37,261 nt of DNA from Candidatus Stahliibacteriota bacterium (GTDB lineage Bacteria > Hydrothermota > UBA3073), in the NCBI GenBank assembly GCA_030627085.1, contig DAOUSS010000003.1, positions 1 to 37,261 of the forward strand, in the 5' to 3' direction. The notes under the pieces were generated by a model. That model was not told the origin of the DNA and made no database searches. It was given only the letters and a program-made list of their open reading frames with translations. Shown here one piece after another: positions 16,981-25,119 of the stretch (its first letter is position 1; each line of letters opens with the position of its first letter). The translations under genes were made by a program, and so were the position numbers.

Positions 16981-17009
16981 TTGACAAACCGCTGAAAATG
17001 TTGTATAAT
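16981..17009 (+). promoter_or_regulatory. Consensus sigma70-type promoter for the TonB receptor operon
   Basis: TTGACA 16981-16986, TATAAT 17004-17009, spacer 17 nt; GTG start at 17070 with RBS aaggagg. Confidence 0.85.
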
Positions 17010-17069
17010 TCAGTCTACAATCTCTGCTTTCTCTCTGTTCTCTGTGGTTAAAATTTACAAGGAGGAAGG

Positions 17070-19703
17070 GTGAGAAAATCTTTTCTTCTCTTTATACTTT
17101 TTCCTGTTGTATACCTCTTTGCAGGAACAACTGGAAAGATTACAGGGAGGGTAGTAGACCTGACAACTGGTGAACTCCTCCCTTTTGTTAATGTGGTCGT
17201 TGAGGGCACAAATCTTGGAGCTGCCACTGATATTGATGGGTATTATTTTATTCTAAATGTACCCCCGGGTGAGTATACGCTGTCTGCATCTATGATCGGT
17301 TACAATCGTATGAGAGTTGAGGGTGTCAGGGTGTCCTTTGATTTCACCAGCGTTTGCAACTTTGAGCTCACCCCGACCATTTTGGAGGGGGAAGAGATTG
17401 TGGTGGTTGCCGAACGAGAGATAATAAGACCTGACCTTACATCGAGCCTCGCCGTCGTCGGGGCCGACGATATCGAGACGATGCCCGTACAGAACTTCAG
17501 GGATGTATTAAATCTTCAAGCGGGCATCGTCAAGGGACATATAAGGGGTGGGAGGTCTGGAGAGGTTGCCTATCTCATAGATGGAATCTCCGTCACTGAC
17601 GCATATTCGGGTGACATAGCAGTGGAGGTGGATAACTCTGCTATACAGGAACTTCAGGTCGTGAGTGGTACATTCAATGCAGAATACGGTCAGGCAATGT
17701 CTGGTATAGTAAATATTGTGACGAAAGAGGGCAGCAGAAAGTACTCTGGTCAGGTATCATCATGGATCGGAGACTATCTCACAGCAGATGAAAATTTTAC
17801 AGGATTGAATAAGCTAAATATACTCCAGAATAAGAATCTGCAGAGTACCATCTCAGGCCCGCTTCCCTTCTTAAAGAAAAGAGGGTCGTTCTTTGTCACT
17901 ACAAGATATTACTACAGTGACGGATGGCTTTATGGAAAGAGAGAGTTTACGCCACAGGGAGAACCTGGTGACGATAAGGTAGTGCCTATGAATTTTTACA
18001 ATAAGATCTTTGCACAGGGAAAGTTATCCCTCCAGCTGAAAGAAAATATTGAGTTAAATTATTCATACTTTACAGATCATGCGAAATATAAGACATATGA
18101 CCACTATTTTAAGTATAATCCTGATGGAGACTTCAATAGATCTAAGTCAGGATATAACCATCAATTAACCTTCACCCATATGATAAGCCCAAAGACATTT
18201 TACACCCTGAATGCGGCAAGGTTTTACTCTGAATATAAACATTATGTATATGAAGACCCCTATGACCCAAGGTATGTTCATCCCGACCTTCTCACAGCAC
18301 CTGCGTACTCCTTTGCACAAGGAGGAACAAAAATGCAGAATTTCACAAGATGGAGTAAAACCACTGCGGGAAAGCTTGACATTACATCCCAAATTGGGTC
18401 GTCAAACGAGGTAAAAGGAGGCATAGAAACAAGGTTTCACAATCTATTCCTCCATGAATTTGATATAGTGCCAAAGCGCACTGAGACTGGAGAGATTGTG
18501 CCGTTTGAACCTGATATACCCGATATTACAGCTCCAAACCATAATAGATATAACAAAAAACCATACGAGTTGTCCTGTTACCTGCAGGATAAAATAGAAC
18601 TGAAGGATATGATAGTCAATCTTGGCATAAGGTATGACTACTTTGAACCCAATGGTGTTGTGCTTGCCGACCCATCCGACCCGAACATAAACGATCCCTG
18701 GAAGCCTGAACACAAGGATATGACACTTGAGGAAAGGGAAGAGATATGGTGGAAGAAGGCATCATCAAAAACCCAAATAAGCCCAAGATTTGGAGTGGCG
18801 TACCCTATTACAGACAGGGGTGTTATACACTTCTCATATGGTCACTTCCTTCAAATCCCTCCATTTGAATATCTCTATAAAAATCCGGAGTTCGAGGTGC
18901 CAAAAACCTCAGGCATAAGCACGATTTTGGGTAACACAGATCTCGATGCACAGCGCACTGTTATGTATGAAATAGGCCTACAGCAGGCATTTACCGATGA
19001 TATTGCAACTGATGTAACACTCTTCTATCGTGATATAAGAAACTGGGTAGGAACCTCTCCGGAGATAAACACAGTAATACCGGGAACAAAGTATGTCAAG
19101 TATATAAATAAGGACTATGCAAATGTAAGGGGAATAACATTCTCCCTTGACAAGTACCGAATAGATAAATTTGGAGTAAGTCTTGATTATACATACCAGA
19201 TAGCCGAAGGCACATCCTCAAATCCCGACGATGCATTCAATGACGCAAGAGCGGGAAGAGAGCCAAGAAAAGAGGTAATTCCTTTAAACTGGGATCAGAG
19301 CCATACCTTCAACCTCTCAATTCTCTTTGGAAACGCAGGACTTATATTCAGATACGGTTCTGGACTTCCATACACACCGTGGATCGTCCAGGGAACACGA
19401 GTTGGACGGACCCTTGCCACTGGATTGAAAGAAAACAGTGAACGCCGACCAACTACAATCACTGCTGATTTTAACTACAGCTATGATATAAAGATAGGAA
19501 AGTCCACAGTTTCGTTCATTATAAGAATTCTGAACATCTTTGATACCAGAAATGAAGAGGGAGTATTTACAGATACAGGAAGAGCAACTTACACATTAGA
19601 GGAACGTATAGCAGGTGCAGACGCCTCGCCCGAATGGTTCATACGACCCGATTTTTATTCAGAGCCAAGACAGATACAGGTGGGGATGTCGGTAAGGTTC
19701 TAA
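17070..19703 (+). CDS. TonB-dependent receptor with N-terminal carboxypeptidase-regulatory-like domain
   Basis: GKITGRVVDLTTGELLPFVNVVVEGTNLGAATDIDGYYFILNVPPGEYTL, plug DVLNLQAGIVKGHIRGGRSGEVAYLIDGISVTD, barrel ending in aromatic F. Confidence 0.93.
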   Translation: MRKSFLLFILFPVVYLFAGTTGKITGRVVDLTTGELLPFVNVVVEGTNLGAATDIDGYYFILNVPPGEYTLSASMIGYNRMRVEGVRVSFDFTSVCNFELTPTILEGEEIVVVAEREIIRPDLTSSLAVVGADDIETMPVQNFRDVLNLQAGIVKGHIRGGRSGEVAYLIDGISVTDAYSGDIAVEVDNSAIQELQVVSGTFNAEYGQAMSGIVNIVTKEGSRKYSGQVSSWIGDYLTADENFTGLNKLNILQNKNLQSTISGPLPFLKKRGSFFVTTRYYYSDGWLYGKREFTPQGEPGDDKVVPMNFYNKIFAQGKLSLQLKENIELNYSYFTDHAKYKTYDHYFKYNPDGDFNRSKSGYNHQLTFTHMISPKTFYTLNAARFYSEYKHYVYEDPYDPRYVHPDLLTAPAYSFAQGGTKMQNFTRWSKTTAGKLDITSQIGSSNEVKGGIETRFHNLFLHEFDIVPKRTETGEIVPFEPDIPDITAPNHNRYNKKPYELSCYLQDKIELKDMIVNLGIRYDYFEPNGVVLADPSDPNINDPWKPEHKDMTLEEREEIWWKKASSKTQISPRFGVAYPITDRGVIHFSYGHFLQIPPFEYLYKNPEFEVPKTSGISTILGNTDLDAQRTVMYEIGLQQAFTDDIATDVTLFYRDIRNWVGTSPEINTVIPGTKYVKYINKDYANVRGITFSLDKYRIDKFGVSLDYTYQIAEGTSSNPDDAFNDARAGREPRKEVIPLNWDQSHTFNLSILFGNAGLIFRYGSGLPYTPWIVQGTRVGRTLATGLKENSERRPTTITADFNYSYDIKIGKSTVSFIIRILNIFDTRNEEGVFTDTGRATYTLEERIAGADASPEWFIRPDFYSEPRQIQVGMSVRF

Positions 19704-19706
19704 ACA

Positions 19707-19754
19707 TAGTTGAATAGTTAATTAGTTGATTAGTTAATTAGTTGATTAGTTGAA
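19707..19754. repeat. Octamer array TAGTTRAN x6
   Basis: TAGTTGAA TAGTTAAT TAGTTGAT TAGTTAAT TAGTTGAT TAGTTGAA, exact 8-nt period. Confidence 0.9.
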
Positions 19755-19807
19755 TGATTGTTTTGGAAATGCTAACAAACTTACCAACTAAACACATTGG
19801 GGGGAAG

Positions 19808-22800
19808 ATGAAAAGATATATGATTTTTGCTTTTCTGCTCCTTTATTACTGTCTCTTTGCCCAGACAGGCTCCTTTGAAGAGAGGAAAAAAGGAGTTCAC
19901 TCGGGCAATCAGGTAAGAACCACATTCTTCAACTATGGTTTAATAGGTAGGATATCTACTGCAGAGGATTTTGGTGGGGAATGGCCAATAAACTCCGGAC
20001 ATGAGTATATCGGCGATGTGAGTGTACTTGTCGGTGCTGAGGTCCCCATAACCATACGGGTGATAGATACAATTATTGGCACAGACACACTTTACCGCGA
20101 CAGTACAGCAATCATATATTCTGTTGAAGTATCGGATGGTCCGAGGGGTAACAATGAATATTCTCCTGATGGAACTACATTCTGGGGCTGGGAACCAATC
20201 GGTGGTTATGCAAATCCTGATACAGACCTCATTGCAGTGAGCCATATAAGGGAATCCTGGCCACCATACTGGCCTGACAGAATGAATGAGATAGATGACC
20301 CCGGATGGTCGGGTGCCTGGAATGGATACTTTGGTAAGAATCAGATGAATGCAGACCAGGAAAGTTACTTTGTTATGGACGACAATACTGATGAGGAGTT
20401 CTCATTTTATCCGGATTCTACGGATTCAACAAGAAGGGGTCTCGGGCTCCGGGTTGGCGTCAGGGGATTTCAGTGGTCCCATCCACTTGCTCAGGATTGT
20501 ATATTCTGGCATTACGACATAACAAATCTGGGTACATCTACCCTGAACAAAGTGGTTTTTGGAATGATAGTTGGAACCATAACAGGAGGAGATGGTGATA
20601 CACAGGATGACTGTGCAGATTTTATAAAAGAAGAAAATATAACATATTCGTATGATTGGGATGGTGTTGGCGCAGGAGGATGGTACCCTGTTGGATACGC
20701 AGGTTATGCCTTCTTAGAGAGTCCAGGAGACCCGTATAACGGTTTGGATGATGATGGAGATGGAGCGGATGGACCTGGGCCAGTTTTAACATTACAGGAT
20801 TTTGAGCCAAAGGTATACGCTGTTGGCGACGATATAGTTCTTATAGATTACAACACACTTGAAAGGACTGTTACCACGATGCCGGATACCGGAATACTCA
20901 TCTATTTTCGAGGAGACACTCTCAGAATACACCCAGGAGAAACACTTGTAGAAAATTCCCATAACCGCATGGACGATAACCTCAATGGCTTGATAGATGA
21001 AAACTCTGACATACATTTGAAATATACTTGCAAATATAAAAACTGGATAACAGGAGAGGGTCTTGACAATCTCCTGATAGACGAGTCAAGAGATGATGGA
21101 ATTGATAATGATGGAGACTGGGATCCTATGACTGACGACGTGGGCGCAGACGGATGTCCAGGAACAGGGGATACGGGAGAGGGAGATGGAATCCCTACAC
21201 CGGGAGAACCAAACTTTGACGCCACAGACAAAGACGAGTCTGACCAGATAGGCCTCACATCATTTTACTTCTTTCACCCGTTTAACAAAGTGAAACTAAG
21301 AAATGACGAACAGTTATGGAGTTGTATGAAACCAGGGTATTTTAACGCTACAGAGCAGAATGTGGATGGTGATTTCATATATGGCTCTGGATATTTTTCC
21401 CTCAAGCCGGGGCAGACAGAAAGATTCTCTATGGCACTCCTTTTCGGGGATAATGCTGACGCCATTGTAAGAACAAAACAGACCGTTCAGCAGATATACA
21501 ACTGGAATTACAGGTTTGCAAAGGCGCCGGATCTACCAACTCTTAGGGCAGTTCCCGGTGATAAAATGGTAACATTATACTGGAACGATAGGGCTGAATA
21601 TTCTTTTGACCCGATGACGGGCTACGATTTTGAAGGTTATAAGATATATCGTGCAACCTGGCCAACGTGGGACGATGCAGGTGAGATTACCGATGGTTTT
21701 GGTATTGCGAAGTTCAATGTTCCAATCGCCCAGTTTGACCTTAAAGATAGCATTGTGGGGTTTTTTCCTCAGGGTATGGATGGAATTCAATTCTATCTTG
21801 GAGATGATACAGGACTTCAGCACTCATTTGTGGATTCGACTGTCCAGAATGGACAGACATACTTCTATGCCGTCACCGCATACGACAGAGGAGATACAGT
21901 GCAAAGTATTACACCCTCTGAAACATCAAAGTTCGCTACGATAGACCAGGCAGGACAGGTAATTACTGGTATAAATGTGGTTGCCGTTACTCCTGAGGCG
22001 CCCGCTGCTGGATATGTACCCCCATCTTTAGAAGAATTTGAACATCTCTCTGGGTTTGCTACAGGAAAGGCCGAAGTAGAAGTCATTGACCCGAAGGATG
22101 TAAGGGATGGACATACATATCAGATCACTTTCAATGACTCTGCTTTTGTTACTAAATTTTTCACACTTGTAGATATCACAGAACTCTATAATCCGGATAC
22201 CCTTATTAAAGATTCCCCGGAGGTGGAACCCTGGGAAGAGAGAGATATCTGTCACGGACTAAGACTATATCTTGATAATGACCAATATATATCAGTAATT
22301 GACAGCGTATCAGGATGGAATGATACAACTCTCCTTCCCGTGGAGAATATAACTACCCTCGTAACTCCTGCGTATCAGGGCAAGAGATATCCTGCAGATT
22401 ATGCTATAATATTCGGAGAGGGGATAATGGATACATCTATTCATCTCCAGGTTGGTTATCCATATCCTCTAAATCTCCCTGCAGTACCTGTAAACTTCAC
22501 TATTGTAAACACGAATACTGGAAACAGCGTGGAATTTGCGCTTCATGAAAAAAGCGGAACCGTTGATTCAACCATATCCCCCGAAGAGAGAATAATATTC
22601 TTACAGGAAATAGAACCAGATACATCCCTCACTCCAACATGGATTATCAAATTCAGTAAAGATACCCTCGCAACTATTCCAGGGGAAGGTGATACACTTT
22701 ATATATGCACCACAAAACCCTTCTTATCAAGTGATGTATATGAATTTACTGTTAAGGGAGCATCTATTGATAGAGAACAGGCAAAGTTCGACCTTGAGAA

Positions 22801-23107
22801 GATAAAAGTGGTACCAAATCCCTATATTGCTGCCGCCACCTGGGAGAAACACAATCCCTATACAACCGGTAGGGGACCGAGAGAACTCCATTTTATTCAT
22901 TTGCCTGCAAAGTGCACTATAAGGATTTATAATGTAAGGGGAGAACTTATCCAGAAGATAGAGCATGAATCTGAACTGAATGATGGAACTTGCAGGTGGA
23001 ATATGCTGACAAAGGATAACCTGGATATTTCTTATGGTGTATACTTCTATCACATTGACGCTCCGGGAATTGGAGAAAAGACAGGCAAGTTTGCAGTGAT
23101 AAAATGA
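19808..23107 (+). CDS. Large secreted protein with Asp-rich (Ca-binding-like) segments and FlgD/T9SS-like C-terminal domain
   Basis: Signal peptide MKRYMIFAFLLLYYCLFAQTG; NGLDDDGDGADGPG, NRMDDNLNGLIDENSD, DDGIDNDGDWDPMTDD; C-term VVPNPYIAAATWE...YNVRGELIQKI...YGVYFYHIDA. Likely start 19808 (the ORF start at 19754 lies in repeat). Confidence 0.8.
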   Translation: MKRYMIFAFLLLYYCLFAQTGSFEERKKGVHSGNQVRTTFFNYGLIGRISTAEDFGGEWPINSGHEYIGDVSVLVGAEVPITIRVIDTIIGTDTLYRDSTAIIYSVEVSDGPRGNNEYSPDGTTFWGWEPIGGYANPDTDLIAVSHIRESWPPYWPDRMNEIDDPGWSGAWNGYFGKNQMNADQESYFVMDDNTDEEFSFYPDSTDSTRRGLGLRVGVRGFQWSHPLAQDCIFWHYDITNLGTSTLNKVVFGMIVGTITGGDGDTQDDCADFIKEENITYSYDWDGVGAGGWYPVGYAGYAFLESPGDPYNGLDDDGDGADGPGPVLTLQDFEPKVYAVGDDIVLIDYNTLERTVTTMPDTGILIYFRGDTLRIHPGETLVENSHNRMDDNLNGLIDENSDIHLKYTCKYKNWITGEGLDNLLIDESRDDGIDNDGDWDPMTDDVGADGCPGTGDTGEGDGIPTPGEPNFDATDKDESDQIGLTSFYFFHPFNKVKLRNDEQLWSCMKPGYFNATEQNVDGDFIYGSGYFSLKPGQTERFSMALLFGDNADAIVRTKQTVQQIYNWNYRFAKAPDLPTLRAVPGDKMVTLYWNDRAEYSFDPMTGYDFEGYKIYRATWPTWDDAGEITDGFGIAKFNVPIAQFDLKDSIVGFFPQGMDGIQFYLGDDTGLQHSFVDSTVQNGQTYFYAVTAYDRGDTVQSITPSETSKFATIDQAGQVITGINVVAVTPEAPAAGYVPPSLEEFEHLSGFATGKAEVEVIDPKDVRDGHTYQITFNDSAFVTKFFTLVDITELYNPDTLIKDSPEVEPWEERDICHGLRLYLDNDQYISVIDSVSGWNDTTLLPVENITTLVTPAYQGKRYPADYAIIFGEGIMDTSIHLQVGYPYPLNLPAVPVNFTIVNTNTGNSVEFALHEKSGTVDSTISPEERIIFLQEIEPDTSLTPTWIIKFSKDTLATIPGEGDTLYICTTKPFLSSDVYEFTVKGASIDREQAKFDLEKIKVVPNPYIAAATWEKHNPYTTGRGPRELHFIHLPAKCTIRIYNVRGELIQKIEHESELNDGTCRWNMLTKDNLDISYGVYFYHIDAPGIGEKTGKFAVIK

Positions 23108-23359
23108 AACTATGCATGGATGAACACAACAAAATTTCAAAATCCGAATTTCTAATTTCCAATGAAAATCCAAATGCCATAACACAGATTACACAGATAA
23201 AAACATAGATAACACTGATTTATTTCACAATCTGTGTAATCCAATCAAATCTGTGCCATCTGTGTTTTGGAAATTTAGACATTCTCCAATAATCTCGTGT
23301 AATCTTGTGGTTTCAAAATTTTTGCATTTTGATATTTGATTTAACTTTTTGGGGGTGCT

Positions 23360-24364
23360 ATGCGTAAATTTATTTTTGGGCTTATTATTATAGCTACCGT
23401 TCTGTACGGGGGTGTCACCAAAGTTGGCACGACTGCTGCCTCCTTTCTTACAATACCTGTGGGACCGAGAGCACTTGGAATGGGCGGTGCGTTTGTCTCG
23501 GTTGCAGATGATGCTACTGCTATGTTCTGGAATGTTGCAGGCATCGGAAGGCTTAAAAAAAATGAGATAGTTCTTGTTCACACAAACTGGCTTTTGGATA
23601 CATACTTTGAATACGCTGGAGTAGTAATTCCAGTCCCAAACTACGGCACCTTGGGTGTAAATTTTACACATATGAATCTTGGAGAGATGGAACAGACAAC
23701 AGAGCAGGATCCTGATGGGAATGGATTAAAATTTTCTTGCGGCAGTTTCGCAATTGGCCTTTCCTATGCAAGGGCGCTTACAGACAGGTTCGCCATAGGA
23801 TTCAATGCAAAGTATATACAGGAGAGTATAATGAACTGTGGAGCAACGGGATTTGCTATTGATGTGGGCACTTTATTCAGGACACAGTTTAAGGATGCAA
23901 GATTGGGTATGAGTATCTCAAACTTCGGAACGAAGATGCAAATAATGGGAAATGATCTGCTTGTCCAACACGATATAGACCCGGGGCTTGCGGGGAACAA
24001 TCCATATGTAAATGCTTTTCTCGCAACGGGAAGGTTTGACCTCCCTCTAATTTTAAGGGTTGGTATGTCTATTGACTTAATAAACACGCCTCAGAACCGT
24101 CTTACACTATCCTGTGATGCCCTTCACCCAAACGATAATACCGAATCAGTGAACATTGGTACTGAATATGTATTTAACAACTTACTATCTCTGAGAGCGG
24201 GCTATAAAGCAATGTATAAAGTGGACTCTGAAGAGGGATTTACCCTCGGTGCAGGACTTTTTACTAATATTGGTAAAGTGGTGAGATTGAAGGTTGATTA
24301 CGCATATGAATTATTTGGAAGACTAAATAATGTGCAGAAGCTCGCTATAGCTTTGGAATTCTAA
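23360..24364 (+). CDS. PorV/PorQ-family outer-membrane protein
   Basis: AASFLTIPVGPRALGMGGAFVSVADDATAMFWNVAGIGRLKKNEIVLVHTNWLLDTYFEYAGVVIP. Confidence 0.88.
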   Translation: MRKFIFGLIIIATVLYGGVTKVGTTAASFLTIPVGPRALGMGGAFVSVADDATAMFWNVAGIGRLKKNEIVLVHTNWLLDTYFEYAGVVIPVPNYGTLGVNFTHMNLGEMEQTTEQDPDGNGLKFSCGSFAIGLSYARALTDRFAIGFNAKYIQESIMNCGATGFAIDVGTLFRTQFKDARLGMSISNFGTKMQIMGNDLLVQHDIDPGLAGNNPYVNAFLATGRFDLPLILRVGMSIDLINTPQNRLTLSCDALHPNDNTESVNIGTEYVFNNLLSLRAGYKAMYKVDSEEGFTLGAGLFTNIGKVVRLKVDYAYELFGRLNNVQKLAIALEF

Positions 24365-24450
24365 TACTCGTATTTTTACAATCACGATCTTTTTATAAGT
24401 ATATACAAACTTATCGTAGATAACCACTGGCTTGTCTTAACAGAACCCTT

Positions 24451-24498
24451 GCAGGCACAAATTCAATTTGTGCCTGCACGATTTGAATTCGTGCCTAT
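24451..24498. repeat. Dimer of palindromic repeats (GGCACAAATTCAATTTGTGCC + GCACGATTTGAATTCGTGCC)
   Basis: Two adjacent inverted repeats, same pair as 13563-13620. Confidence 0.85.
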
Positions 24499-24556
24499 AT
24501 TCACCGTGTGAAGAATAAGATTCAGATTGTTATTATTTCGTTTTTTTTCCTATTAA

Positions 24557-24612
24557 TGTAAGGCAAACCTTTAGGTTTGCTTACATATGCAAGGCTGACG
24601 CCTTGCCCTACA
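24557..24612. repeat. Palindromic repeats TGTAAGGCAAACCTTTAGGTTTGCTTACA and GCAAGGCTGACGCCTTGCCCTACA
   Basis: Relatives at 27274-27372. Confidence 0.8.
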
Positions 24613-24683
24613 ATATTGGTGTAGACTAACTGATATCCTGTCTCTCATGCGGGGTGCTTAGATAGTGAGATTTTATTTTTTTC

Positions 24684-24712
24684 TTGACAAAATGATGTTT
24701 TTGTGATATATT
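24684..24712 (+). promoter_or_regulatory. Near-consensus sigma70-type promoter TTGACA-N17-TATATT
   Basis: TTGACA 24684-24689, TATATT 24707-24712, spacer 17 nt; about 400 nt upstream of ATG 25120. Confidence 0.7.
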
Positions 24713-24780
24713 ATACAGTAGGATAAATATGAAGGGAGGTAATGCGAAAAGAGAATAGATAAATGATAGGTCTAATTGAC

Positions 24781-25022
24781 AGAGTTCTAATAGGGCTTCA
24801 CAAAACTAAAGGTCATTGAAATCTGCGGTGTTATGGAATTCCTTGCGAGACAACGGATTACGATAGCACTCATTTCTAGGGAACTTGGCTGAATTTTGCT
24901 TCAAATTCATAACGCATTGATACGCAAGGACTTACAAGGTGGAGGTGAAATCAAAAAGCAGGCTGCTTGTAATCCTATAAATAGCAAGGGATTACGAATT
25001 TTGTGAAAGGCAAGAGTTCTAA
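24781..25022 (+). ncRNA. Candidate structured 5' leader RNA of the 25120 gene
   Basis: 10-nt direct repeats AGAGTTCTAA (24781-24790, 25013-25022) enclosing P1 TTCACAAAA 24797-24805/TTTTGTGAA 24999-25007, P2 TCCTTGCG 24840-24847/CGCAAGGA 24923-24930, P3 TTGTAATCC 24967-24975/GGATTACGA 24989-24997; competing GGATTACGA at 24855-24863. Confidence 0.45.
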
Positions 25023-25119
25023 AGAAAGGAGGTGGTAGAGATAAATTGGGGGTTATAACCCAGCGTTGTGTTCAGCGTTTTTGTTGCAGTAGTTATTAGT
25101 TATATAGAAAGGAGGTTGT

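Noticed and set aside
24819-25005. Small interrupted ORF in the leader (MEFLARQRITIALISRELG*ILLQIHNALIRKDLQGGGEIKKQ...)
   Set aside because: Contains an in-frame TGA, no recognisable domain, and overlaps the predicted RNA helices; not supportable as a gene or as recoding.
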